This document shows positions 10,345 through 22,600 of a stretch of DNA of 64,000 nt, one piece after another (position 1 is the first letter of the stretch; each line of letters opens with the position of its first letter). The stretch spans positions 62,001 through 126,000 of the forward strand of contig BDSL01000113.1 in NCBI GenBank assembly GCA_003116995.1. The letters are read 5' to 3'. Source of the DNA: Yamagishiella unicocca (Eukaryota > Chlorophyta > Chlorophyceae > Chlamydomonadales > Volvocaceae). Position numbers and translations under genes: made by a program. The notes under the pieces are model-generated. The model worked only from the letters and a program-made list of their open reading frames with translations. It was not told where the DNA came from and made no database searches.

Positions 10345-13300
10345 TCACGGCGCGGTAGCCAGCGGCGGCAGCATCACCCGCCTGCTGACACCGCCAGCGC
10401 GGGCTCGGATGGAGCCGACGACGGGGGCCCGGGGCGCGCCAGGGCCGCCGCCAGTGTTGCCGCCGCCGCCGCTGAGGGCCCTACCGCCGCTGCGATCCCC
10501 GCCGCCCCCGCCGCCGCCGCCGCCACCAGCACCGCCCTGGCCGCCAACGTCATCATCCTGAGCGGCAGTCCGGCCGCTGCCACTGTCAGCGCCGCGAACG
10601 AATGCAGCGCCGTTGCCGGACATCCGAATCGCAGTGCCATCACTCGATGTACGGATTGCGGTGCCGTTCTTAGACGTACGGACTGTGGTACCGTTGCCGG
10701 ACATCCGAATCGCAGCACCGTTACTGGATGTACGATCCGCTGCCGCCGCCGCCACTGCCGCCGCCGCCACTGCCGCCGCCTTGTCCAGCTGCTTGGCCAT
10801 AGCGCTACCGGCCCCGCTGGGCCTGCCGCTGTCGCACGCCTCCGCCCCCTGCAAGTCGCCGTACACCATACCGCGCATTTCCTCGGCTCCCCGCCTGAGC
10901 TCCTCCATCAGCCGCGCCACGGCGGTCTGCAGGAGGCCCACCAGCGCCGGGCTGGCGGTGATGGTGTTGGCGTTACGGTCCAGAGCAGCTCGCAGCCTGT
11001 GGGAGGGGGGGGGGCAGGTGTGGTTGGGGGGCCAGTGAGGTGTGGTTGGGGGGGCCAGCAAGGCGCGCGAGTGGAACTGCCAAGTCAGCCGCGTTGCTGT
11101 AAACTGCCACCGGTGTTTAATTGTCTTCAGCCGCGAGAAGCCGCCAACAACGACAGCAACGGACCTAGGCGGCCAGCTGTCCATGCGGGTGCGGAGGGGG
11201 CGATGAGGGAACGGAAGGGCGGGTGTCCCAATTGTGTGGGGGGGTTCCTAACACGAACCCACAACCACCATTCCGCCCGTGCCAGGCGCTTAAGTACGGC
11301 AGCTTTGGGTCGCGGATATAGCGGGATTGAAGCATGCCTTCATTTCCACCGCTTGAATGAACACTTGCGCCGTCATCGTCGACACTGCCATACGGCAATC
11401 CCGCCGTACCTTCCGGCGGTCATCATGTCGCGTCCTTCAGCCAGCTGGCCCTCGTTGTTCTCGAACACCACGTCGGCCTCGTCCACCAGCGCCAGCACTT
11501 CGCGCTGAACCAGCGGCAGCTGGTCCGTGATGTGGCGGGCGGCGGCCACCGCGGTGTTGATGGAGTCGTACACGGCGCGAGCCTGCGGATGACGTGGGGT
11601 GGGTTGAGGTAGGAGCGGTGCGGGGGTTCAGGCCGTGGGTCGCAGGGTCGTGGGGCCGGGCAGCAGGGGGCCCGGAGGTGTATCCGTGGCGCCTGCTCCC
11701 GTCCGTGGGGTGTCGTGCACATGTCCCGGGCTCCCCCCAGGTGACGAAGTCAGTCCCAGCAGCACAGTGGTGCAGTTGCAAGTGTCCACCGCCAGCGCTG
11801 CCTTCCAGCCGTGCTTGCCGCCCCCAGACCGACGCAGCTGCTCCCCCAACAACACCCCCGCCCTGCTGACCGCGCTACGCCCCGCGACCGGAGCCTGCCG
11901 CAGCTCCAGGGGCGGCCGCAGCAGCAGCACCGCAAGCACACACACCAGCAGCGGGCAGGGGAGCCGCGGGCTGGACGCACACGCCGTCGCAGCAGCCACT
12001 CCTGAGGCATCCCGAAACCCCCTATCGTGCGTTTCGTGCCCCTTGACCCCCCAGCCCCCCTATGTCGTGTAGCCGGGTCTTCTCGCTACCCCCCACCCCC
12101 GCCTGGGGCAAGGGTTTCCCTCGAACCCCCGCCTGGGGCAAGGGGCACGGGGCCGCCCCTGCACACTCCAAATGCGTGCCCGCACACTATTCGCTGAGGT
12201 GTGTCCGCCGCCCCCTATGTCGCAACCGGGCCTTCTCGCCAATCCCCCACCCCCCAATCCCCCCTCCCAGGAACCTACGCCCTCCGCCGCAGGCCTACCT
12301 TCGGCGGCAGACACGCCGGGAAGGTCACGCCGATCACCCGCGGCTCCACCCCCCACTCCCAGCTCCAGCTCCAGCCCGGCGTAAGGCCCTCCGAGCCGAC
12401 CTCCCGGGCGAACACCGGGACGTACGACGAGCTGTTGCCGCCCGCGCCGCTGATCATGCTGTCGTACGCGCTGCTGATGACGCTGCCGTTCTCGGAGGCC
12501 ATAGTGACCTGCGGGTCCACGAAGATGAGGTCAGACACCGGCAGCTGAGCTCCGAAACTGCCGCTGCCGCTGCTTCCTGCGGCGCCGGCAGCAGTAGCTG
12601 CAAGAGCGGTAGCAGCCCTGCCGGCTGACGCCGCCGCCGCCACCTGTCGCGCCGCCCGGATGGCTGCGTCCAGCACCAGCTTCACCCCGCCCACGATGGG
12701 GTAGGCCGCCGCCTCCCCCGCCCGCAGCGCCGAGCCCTCCTGCCCCGAGCTGGCACCCGCTGCGGCGCACTTGGCCAGGCGGAACAGCGCGTGGTTGGCG
12801 CCCGTCACCGCGCGCCGCAGCACCGCCGCCGCCTCGTCGGCCTGGGCAGCGGCGGTGACGCCGTGGTGTACGGCGGCGGCCGCGGCGACCGGCACCCCGC
12901 GCGTCAGGGAGAGGCTGCGTAGGATGACGTTGCCGCCGTTCAAGGTGGACGCCGCCAGCGTGGTGGCGGCGGCGGCGGCCGCGGCTGCTGCGGCTGCTAG
13001 CTCCTGGCTGCTGGGCAGCACAGCGACCAGCCGCCGGCCGGCCTGCGTCTTCAGACGGACCGCCGGCGCGAGGGAGGTGGCGGCGGCGGCGGCGGCCACT
13101 CCGGCGGCTACGGCTGCGGCCTGGTGTGCGACCATGACGGCGGCCTCCATGATGGCGGCGGCGCCGTGCGCACTGGCCACTGCGAGCGGCGTGGCGGGGG
13201 GCCGCACACAGGGCGCAGAGGGCGCCTGGCTGCCCTCACTGCCCTGCGGCTGCGGCTGCGGCTGTGGGCACAGGGGAGGTCGAAAGAGGGGGTGACGGCC

Positions 13301-14300
13301 AGGTGCGCGAGACGGAAGGGCTCGGGTCTACCCACGTGAACAGCAGTGGATGCCCCAGGGTCCATGCTGCCCGCAGACAGCCCCGACCAGTTGGCCGCCC
13401 GCGCCCGCAAGTCCCAGGGCCCTTCGTTTCCTATGTCGTGTACCTGGGTGTGACCTCCCTCCCCCCACCTGCGGCAGGACCCCTCCGGCGAGCCGTGGCA
13501 GCAGCCGCCAGGCGAACGTGGCCATGCCGGGCGAGGGCGACGGCACCACCGCAACCTGCAGCCGCAGTCCCGGCGCCGCCTTCCGCATGGCCGCCAGCGC
13601 GGAGTTCACTTTGGTGGCCTTCTGCTGGAGCCGCTGCTGCAGAGCCGCGCACAGCGCTGACGGCCCCGTCGGGAGGACGGCCACCGTGAGCTGCTGCTTG
13701 CTGTCAGCGTACGACAGTTGGACGGGCGCGGCCTGCGCCTGAAGCGCGTCCGCGAGGTCCTGTACGGCGTCCGCCAGGGCCCTGTCGGCGTCTGCGACCG
13801 CCGGCCTGCTTGCGAGCAGGTGTCGTATCTCAAACGGCAGCGGGCGGCTGCTGCCGTCGGCGTACAGGACATCCAGCAGCACCTGGGGAGTGCTGCGGAC
13901 GCTCTCGGCCGTTACTTCCACTTCCAGCCCGTATTCCGGATCAGGGGACGCGGCATAGGCGAGGGTGGCCTGCGGGCGACATTTGGGGACGCCGTGTCAT
14001 GGGCAACCAAGGGGCGCGAGGCCAGAAGCCGCAGGCCAGGTATCTCTTCGCAATTACCTTCGCGTCCCATAAAGCGTCATGAAGAGCATTGTTCAGGGCA
14101 ACAACGTCGTTTATGGCGTCCTCAAAATCTGTAAAGAAATCGTCGTAAGCGCCGACGCCCAAACGCTTTAGTTGGACCGGTTCTAAGCTTGAATCATCTC
14201 TTTCTTTCTCTACACGTGGAATGTAGGTCAGCGTTGCGGCTACAGGCGCGTCCCGGCTCACTCCGCATCCCCTGCAGCCAAGAATACATTCCGTGATCAT
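10345..14300 (-). CDS. Large Ala-rich helical protein, paralogue A (unrecognised family)
   Basis: Five exons join in phase: 14300-14058, 13969-13469, 13243-12299, 11582-11410 and 10996-10345, giving about 837 residues. The N-terminus carries GCGVSRDAP then an acidic helical stretch with FFTDFEDAINDVVALNNALH. A beta-rich part follows (EYGLEVEVTAESVRSTPQVL), then long Ala-rich helices with HALFRLAK, a VTFPACLPPK joint, and ARAVYDSINTAV. The tail contains imperfect ten-residue repeats (RTSKNGTAIR, RTSSDGTAIR, RMSGNGAAF) and poly-Gly. Shared landmarks with the gene at 16620-23431 are GCGxSR, the LFxLAK segment, TFPxCLPxx, and (V/A)RAVxDS at a phase-0 exon start. The start at 14300 is the first ATG in frame; an upstream exon cannot be excluded. 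I do not recognise a function. An extra exon between 11,600 and 12,000 looks coding-like in one frame but does not fit the phase. Confidence 0.62.
12061..12100 (+). repeat. DR1 tail motif in an intron of paralogue A
   Basis: TATGTCGTGTAGCCGGGTCT then TCTCGCTACCCCCC. A second, diverged copy lies at 12215-12260 (CTATGTCGCAACCGGGCC). Between them CCCGCCTGGGGCAAGGG is directly repeated. Confidence 0.75.
13431..13466 (+). repeat. DR1 tail-like motif just inside an intron of paralogue A
   Basis: CCTATGTCGTGTACCTGGGT and a C-rich end abut the exon ending at 13469, so the repeat covers the first bases of the intron on the opposite strand. Confidence 0.6.
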
Positions 14301-16619
14301 ACATCAGTTAGTTCTGATTGATGCCAGACATCACTCATTTTTCTTTCACGCACATGTATTTGCCTGCTGGTGCAGCTTAGACCACTTCAGCGCATCGTGT
14401 GCCAGTTCAAGGGTTGCTTCATACGAAATGTGGGAGGGAAACTATGAAGGATAAACAACGAGTGAAGTAATGTTTATGTGTTGTCATGGTACGGCGGTAC
14501 AGCCTTACTAAAACGTGCTGTGCGCCAAGTGTTGGGCATCACAAGAGCATTCAGAACCTGTCGGCGCCGGCGCCCGAGTCCCTTTCGCACGATCAGCATG
14601 ATGCTGCCCTTATAAGGCGCACGGGTGGTTGCTCGTCACGCCGTCGCAGCTCGCTCCCTCCCGCCTCGTTCATATCTGCTGGCGTTGGCGGGCAGCGACG
14701 AGCAGGGCCAGCGCTGAACACAGGCCTGATGGCGCCTCCAGTGCAGAGACCTAGAATAGCTTTGCAGTATTGCCCATGCGCTGCGCTCGACTCAAATCCA
14801 GTTTGGATCCACCCCTGCGCTGCGGTTGGCAGCGGGGTGACCCCTGTGGTTGCGCACCTGTCAGAACAGCACAGGGCTGGCAAAGCTGTGTCGTGCAGGC
14901 GTTCCAGGAAAAGAGGCGACTACAGTGTCAAACAAAAATAGGCGATTACAGTGTCAAACAATTTGGGCTTTTACTAGGGCCCCGCCGTACTGCAGTCGCC
15001 TCATTTGTCGACAGCGTGTGCACATTCACATGCCGTCATGCCCAGTCTCTCACGGACGCTCGCCCAACCATGCAACCAACCAATTGCAACCGACAACGGT
15101 TCCTCCACTTCCACACCAACAACGTTATGCGGGCGCCGTCGTGGCAGCCAGCCCATGCACCTATGCTCAACGAGAGCCACCCTGCCCTGCCTACAGCAGC
15201 AGTGATACGTCGTCCTGCCACCTCCCACCAGCGACGCTGCAGCAGCGCAAGTGAACGCAACAGCAGTGCCCGAGCGCGGACCAGCGCCTCGCATTAACCT
15301 CCAACCGTCAAGCGCCCACCTCGCCTCTAGCTCCGCGGGGGCCGTAACTCGCCCTCAAGGCCGCCAGCGCGCATTCACAAGAGCCTGCCGGCAGGATTGG
15401 TGGCAGCGCCCTCGCGCGCGGCTCAGGGCAGTCACCTCTGCGCAGCCACCCGCACTACCTCCCTCCGCCCACCCACGCCAAACTTATGCGCGCCGACTGG
15501 TCCCACCCCTCATGCCTTCCGCTCCTAGTACTGCGCCTCTGGTACTCCGCACTCGCCGCTGCCTGCGCTCCGCGCTGCCTCCTGCCCCCCGCTACCCCAC
15601 CCGCCACTCGGAGCCCGGCCGCGGGACGAACCGCTCACCGGTGGGGCGGCGGCACGGGCTGCCCCCCTCATGCGGGGGTGGCTGTCCCCCTCATGCGCCC
15701 CGCATTGGTGCCGCTGGGGAACTAGGGGACTAGGGGCACGACCACATGACCACAACTCAGCTACGCGCAGCTCGCGACAACGGCAGCCGGCAAGGCACCG
15801 CCTGCTGCCACGACGGCTGCGCTAGGTGCGCTCATCGCTCCTCGCACAACATCCAGATGCTTGCTTTCGATCCCGCGATCTGGTAGGGCCCACAGCGATC
15901 TGGTAGGGCCCACAGCGGGGTGCTCGCACGTGACCCCCAAGGCGGAGGTAGCCCCCCGACATGACAAACATAACTCGTGGGTCAGGCAAGGAGCCACAAG
16001 CGCAGGTGGCGCCCGCAAGCCCACGTCCACACAGCAGGAAGAAGCGCATGAGTTGCGTCATGGTCAAGTGTCTGCTCTGGAGGGAGCCGAGGTACCCAAG
16101 TACACGCCGTACACGAGGTACAGGCCGTACACGCATGGTCTGGTCTAATTCTTGAAAGTAACAGCAAGCCAGAAGGCGCGGGTGGCGGAGCTCCTGTGCA
16201 CATCCACAGCGCCGTGCACATCCACAGCGCCGTACCCGCGGCCCTGTTGCCCCGTGTTCGTCGACGAGCCCCCATCTACCCCCCCAAACCTGCTACGCCC
16301 AGACCGGGACATACATTTACAAGCCAGCCCGCTGCCCCGGCCTCGCTCTCGGAGCCCCAACGAATTGGCACCCGCTCCGCTACGCAGTGCAGCGCAAGGT
16401 TGATGACTGACACGGGGATTAAATCCTGCGACCACGTCTCCTCTCCTCTCCCAGGGGAACCAAGCGCCCTACACGGCGGCCCGGCTCAGCAGGTCAACCC
16501 AGCGCCGGCCCACCCCTGTTCACCGGCTTGAGGGGACACACCGCCCCGGCTGGTGCAGCCGCGAGGCCCCCTGCCGCCCTAGCTGCCTGCCGGGGCAGGC
16601 GGACGTGAGGGAGAAGGGA
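14301..16619. other. Intergenic, short tandem duplications, no gene recognised
   Basis: Short direct repeats occur: GACTACAGTGTCAAACAA / GATTACAGTGTCAAACAA at about 14917-14961, GATCTGGTAGGGCCCACAGC twice at 15878-15917, and CACATCCACAGCGCCGT twice at 16199-16233. A series of GTACACG-type words lies at 16090-16135. Open frames here lack domains. A TGTAA on the minus strand (16321-16317) could end the transcript of the gene starting at 23431. Confidence 0.5.
16317..16321 (-). promoter_or_regulatory. Candidate polyadenylation signal TGTAA for paralogue B
   Basis: TGTAA on the minus strand about 300 nt past the stop codon at 16620. Confidence 0.4.
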
Positions 16620-19600
16620 TCACCTCTTGGCAGCAGCCGCTGGGGCGGGAGCGCCCTGGGCTGGAGCCTGCGGCTGCTGCTGCACCCCTGCCGGCTGCTG
16701 CTGCACCCCTGCCGGCTGCTGCTGCACCCCTGCCGGCTGCTGCTGCACCCCTGCCGGCTGCTGCTGCGCCGCTCCAGGCGGCTGCTGGGACGACCCTACC
16801 GCGAATCCGCCGTAGCCCATCTGGGCGAGCATGGCAATGGTGTTGGCATCGTACCCAGCCGACCGGTAGGCGCCCGCCATGCCGCCGCCCGTAGCGCCCG
16901 CCGCAGGGATCGCGGCTGGTGCGGCTGGTGGGGGCGCTGGGGCTGGTGCGGCTGGTGCGCCGTTGGTTCCTGCCGCGGCGCTGGCCAAGGCGGCTGCGAG
17001 GTGGTGAGATGACTTGGAGCCTAGGGTGATGCTGCCCAGGGTGCTTGTGCCGTACGTGCCGTACGCGGCGTACGGGTTGTTGTACGCGTATCCGTACGCC
17101 TGGGCCATGGCGAGCTGGGCCGCGTAGTCCGCGCTGGTACCGTGCGCCGTGAGGTCGGGCGCGTCGGGGACTGGCGGCGGCTTGGAGGGTGCCGCCGCGG
17201 GCGGTGGTGCTGGTGCTGCCCCTGCTGCCGCCGCTGTCTGCGGCTGTGGCGGCGGTGCGGGGGCCGCTCTCGCGCCGGGTGTGGCCAGGGGTGCCAGCAC
17301 GGGGGGGCCCGGGTGCGACCCCGGCAGCATGGGAGGCGCCGCCGCCGCCATGCCATTCATGCCGTTCATGCCGTATGCGGCGTACGCCGCGGCCTGCTGC
17401 ATCTGCAGCTGCATCTGCTGCTGCTGCTGCAACATCCCGATTCCGCCGAGTGCCGACACGGCGCCGCCGCCAGCCGCGGCCGGGTTCACCGCCCCCGGCG
17501 GCGGCGTTGGCACCGCCGGGCTCGGCCCCTGCGCCCGCGGCCCCCCCTGCGGGCCCATCGCGCCTATCGCCAGCGACTGCTGCATGACCGCCAGCGCGGC
17601 CGTGTCCATGTTGCCGGCGGTGAGCGCAAGCGTCATGGTGGCCGCCAGCTCCGTGGGGTTGACGGAGGAGCGCATGAGCGCCAGCAGCTCGGGGGAGAAG
17701 GAGGGCTTCACGATGCTGCGAGGCAGGTGGGTGGTCATCTCTGCGCGCCGCGGCAGGGGGCAGTGCGGGGGAGGGGGGTAGCGGTCAGGGGATTGGGGAG
17801 TGCTGGGAGGCTGGGGGGGGGTGATGGGCCTCGAGGAGCTGCGCTGACTGCGGCTTCCAACCCGGTGACCGAACGGAATGCACGCCGCAACGGAAGCCCC
17901 GCCACTGCCAAAGGGGACAAGCCGTCTCCCCAGTGCTTCTCTACACTCCACACCCATTTCGCAAGTGAACGTCGGTGGCCCCGCTCCCCCGGACTCCCAA
18001 GCCCCCGGGCCCACCAGGCCCAAATGGCACCACGCTAAGTCCCCGCATACAACCCCTCGACCCCCACCTCCAACCCCGCTCCCTGCACGCCCCCTCTCCA
18101 TTCCCGCCCCGCCCACCTGCCAGCTTGAGCTGCAAGTCCGCCCTGATCTCCCTCTGCGCCCGACTGTACGCGTCCGCGATGCGCTGCACGTTGCGGCTGT
18201 ACGCCTCGAACACCTGACGCGAGAGCAGGAGGGGGCGCCGCAACCGCAACCGCAACCGCAACCGCATCAACATAAGGTGCTGCCGTACGCTGGAAGGCGG
18301 CCCAGCAGCAGCGGCACCATCCCTCGGCGATAGCAGCGGCAGCCCGGCCGCAGCCCCTGCCGTCGATCCCCCACATCACTTTACACGGGGGGCCCCAAAA
18401 CCGCTCACACCCCTCCCGCCCAGCCCCAGCCGAGCCGCGCAGGCAGCTACATGAGTAAGCCGGCTGCTCGGCGCTGCCAGGGCGCCCCAGCCAGCGGTCG
18501 CGCTCTCCGGCCGCGGCCCCTGCTGCGCACCTGCTCCGCCTCGAAGATGGCCGCCAGGTTGTTGTTGATGACGCGAGCCACCGCCGCCGCCTCCCCCAGG
18601 CCCAGTCTCCGCGCCCTGGCCGCCTCCGGCGCCAGCGAGTAGAAGTCCCTCACCTCGTCGTGCAGCCGCCGGTACTGGGGCCGCAGCGGGGCCAGGCTGG
18701 TGCGGCTCTCTTGCACCACCGCGGAGAGGGCAAGCAGGGAGTCCCACACGGCGCGGACCTGCGGGGGTGAGGGAGCGGGGGCCGGAGTGGGGCGGAGGGC
18801 CGATGGGCATTGGGGTGGGGCGGGGAGCGGACGCGTGGGGTCGATAGGGCAGGCTGCAGGGAGCCGCGGGCGGCGTTATAGCGGTGGGGGCAGAGGCGGC
18901 ATGTGACAAGTAGTTTCCGGCAGGTGTACGGCAGGCGGGAGGCCCGGTGACGCTGTGTGGAGGAGCGTTGACTGGAGGCGTTGACCTGCAGCCGGGTCCC
19001 GCCGCGGGTTGCCCCCTCCCCTTGTGCCTCCTCGTTTGCTCTCCTGCGTCCTGTGCTCGAAGTTCCTCAGTACCCCACCCGGGATGACTCCCTGCCCCCT
19101 CCTCCCGCTTCTGCGGCCCAGTCACCTGCGCCGGGAGGCAGTCCGGGAATGTTTTCGTCATGAGCAGCGACTGGTCCACCACCACCTCCAGCTCGAAGCG
19201 GAACGTGACGTCGTCGTTGATGAAGCGCGGGGTGATGGTGAAGGGCTCCTGTGGGGGCAGGCGGGGGGGGGCAGACGGGGGGCCAGGGAGGGAGGGCGGA
19301 CAGACGATCAGCGAGGGTTGGGTGGGGAGCCGGGGGCCGGAGGGACCACGTCGCTGGCAGCAGGAGTGGGGGATCTGAGTGGGGGATCTGAGTGGGGGAT
19401 CTGAGTGGGGGATCTGAGTGGTACGGAACGATGGCCGGCTGCGGAGACAGCGAGGTGGGCGCTCCGTAGGTGGCTCCTCCGTCCCTAGGTGGTCCCTAGG
19501 TGGTCCCTAGGCGGCTCCTACTACCGCGTACTGGAGGGGGGGTCAGGTGATGGGTAGGACCGCCACACCAGCCGCAGGGGAGTTCCGGGTCGTGACCCCC

Positions 19601-22600
19601 CCGCCCCACTCGAAGCCCCGGGGTCCCGCAGCCCCTCCTCCACGACCTCCCGCCACCTCGCAGCCGGGTCCCCACGGGACTGTCCCTCCCTGCCCCGCGA
19701 GATTACCCCTCCCTGGAGCACATCCGGTTTCCCCTCCCCGCTGCGGGTCATATGTCCGGATGGCTGCTGCAGCGCAACAGGCCACTGCGCTGCCCCCCCC
19801 CACGCTGTTCAGCTGCCACTGCTGCCGCTGTGCCGCCCCTAACCCCCTGACCTCGACACCGCCACACTGTGGCCGGTGACAGCGGGGTGATGTCGGAAAC
19901 GCACGCTCCGCCACCCAGGATCTCCCACTTGCGCCTCACACGCTACCGCACATTAGTTTGTTCCTTTTCCTTTAATAAAAGGCCGTAGATTAGTTACTAG
20001 TTAGTTTCTGCCCCGCGTTTCCTATGTCGTGTAACCGGGTCTTCTCGCCACCCCCATCCCTTCCCCCACTCCCTCACCGCTCTCTGGCACCACGGCGCCC
20101 GCTACCGCCCCCACATGCCCCCGACCTCCCGCTTGCCTAGGTCCGCACCTGCGCGCTCACCGTAGCGCATCATCATGAGACACCGCGCGCCCTCCAACGC
20201 GGCACCCTTCCCCTCTGGGTCGGCACCTCCACCGAGCTCCCCGTCGCCGCGCCTCCACCTTCACCTTCCCCTGGCCCGTCCCCCCCACTGCCGCCCTCAC
20301 CGCCTTCCGCCTGCGACACCACCCCCGGTGTCCCCTGCCCGCATGCTTCGCGCCGACCGCCATCGCCGACCGCCCTGGGCGCTGGCCAGGTGACTTTAAC
20401 GGCTAAGTAGGGAGGATTCTCTGTTAGCGAATTGCCTGTCTATTGCCTTCTTGCCTGCGGGCTTTTCCTCGCAACCCGCCAGTCTCCCCCCTCCCGCACT
20501 GCTACCCGATCCGCTCAGCTCAGCCCAGTCCAGCCCACACCGCATCCATCGCCGCAAACCCCCACCAAGTCCTCCGACATGCACACTCAGCCACGTCTCC
20601 TCCTCCTCCTCCTCCTCTGCGTTGTGTACCCTATTAGGGTTTCCTCGCCAACCCCCATTCGCTTGCGCCCCCAGCCTGGTGCCGCTCGCTGCCCGCCCCC
20701 TTCGTCCCCCTCTGCCCTTGGCGCCAACCCCCCCTTCCCGCCGCTAAGTTGTTGCCAAATCAGGCCCCCCCATCCAACCACAATCTGCGTCTCCCCACAA
20801 TTTGCGCCTTCCCCCCCCCCGCACAGCCGTACCACCCACTGCCATACCCCGCTGGGCATACCCGGCGGACCGACCCCCTCCCTTCCACCTCGTCGCCGCG
20901 GACTCTTCGTCGCCGTGGCGCACGTACCTCGCAGTACCTCCGCCCCACTGCCCCGCACGCGTCCTGCCGTGCTTGCGGGTGCTGTTGTGTCGTCGCGGTT
21001 TCTCAGCAGCCAGGACAGCGCGGTTCGAGCCACAAGCCGGGAACGATATTGCAATAACAACCCCCCTCTCCCCCTCCCTCTCCCCCTCCCCCCTCCTCCC
21101 CTCCCCTCTCTCCCGCCCACTCACGTGATGCGTCAGCAGCGTCACCAAGTGCACGCTGTCCAGGTGGCGCTTGCACATGATCCACGTGGTGTCAGCCACC
21201 CGCCGTACGGCCTCACACACCATCTGCGCCACGTCACCCAGCGTGCCGTCCGGCATGCTGAGCGGCGTCGAGTAGATCCACGCCGTCTTGGCCACCGCCT
21301 TGGCCAGCTTGAACAGCACGGCGTTCAGCTGCTGGATCTTGCGGTTGGCCTCAACGAACTCCTTGGCCACCGGTAGCGTCTTGAGCTTGCGGCAGTGCTT
21401 GGGCTCCTCCACCAGCGACAGCGGCGGCTCGTACCGTTCGAACAGCCTGGCCAGCTCGTTGCCCACCACCGCCACGCTGCGCTCCGCCCGCAGGATGGCG
21501 TCCGTGATGCCGCTGTACACCACATCCACCAGCGTCACACAGGTGGCCTCCTCGCCGAAGATGGCGGCGGCGGAGCCGGGAGGGGGCGGGGGGGTCTGGT
21601 CGGCGGCGGGCCGGAGCGTCCCGCCGCCGCGGCCCCCCATGCCGCTCTGCGAGGCCACCCGAGAAGGCGCCCGGGACGGCGCCGACGAGGAGGACGCCAC
21701 GGCGCTGGCTGCTGCTGCTGCGGCCAGCCCGTTGGCGCTGCCGGCGCGGCTGAAGCGCACCGACATCCGCGGCTTGTGGTGCGCTTTGGCCTCCGCCGCG
21801 CCGCCCGAGGTGATGGCTGCGGCCTGCTTGGCTGGGTGCGGGTGGCGCATGAGGCGCACCACCGCGCAGCGCCCCTTGACGGCGCAGGCCGCGGGTGTGA
21901 CGTGGAAGTAGATGCCGAAGTTGGGCCCCAGGTGGTGCTGCAGCGCCGCGACGCAGCCGTTGAAGTGCTGCAGGTGCTGCGTCAGAGTCTGCGGCGACTC
22001 GGGCCCATCGCTAGCATCCGTGGAGGCGGACTCGGCAGTGCCGGGCGGCCGCCCCGGACCGGACGACAACCCGTCACTGCCGGGCTGCAGGCCGCCGTCG
22101 CTCCGCCGGGCGGGCAGGGCGGACGACGCCGCCTCGGCCGTGGCAGCCGGGAGCCTCCCGCTGCTGGTGCGGTCGGCACCCGGCCCGTGCACCGAGCCCC
22201 CCTGCGCGCCGCCGCCGCCCTGGGCGCCCTGCCCGGGGGTCTCGGTCAGCAGAGCCAACGTCGCTGCCCCCGAGGTGTCCTGTCGTGCGAGGCGCGGCAC
22301 GTCCACGATCATGGCGTTGCTGCCGCTGGTGCGGCCCGGGGCGCCAGGGATCCGCCCGGCAGTCGCTGCGGCTTCGGCCTGCGTCTCCAGGAATTCCATG
22401 ATCCCCAGCCGGGCATGAGCCAGCGCCGCGTCGGCTTCCCGGAGCTCCTGGTTCTTCAGCCACTCCACGAGTATGTGGTGCTGGCGGAGGGTTGGGTGGC
22501 CGGGTGGGGAGGGCAGGGGCAGGCGCAGAGACAGGGGGGAGGGCTGCTGTGAGCGAGGGGATTGGCGGCTGGCGGGCAGGTGGGGCTGGCTGGGTCCCGC

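Noticed and set aside
11628..11999. Extra exon of paralogue A with a hydrophobic stretch
   Set aside because: One frame looks coding-like, but neither acceptor nor donor gives the phase 0 needed between the exons at 12299 and 11582, and paralogue B has a plain intron there.
15870..16240. Possible CRISPR-like or iteron array from short direct repeats
   Set aside because: Only two-copy direct repeats with different sequences and no regular spacing; this is a eukaryotic nuclear context.
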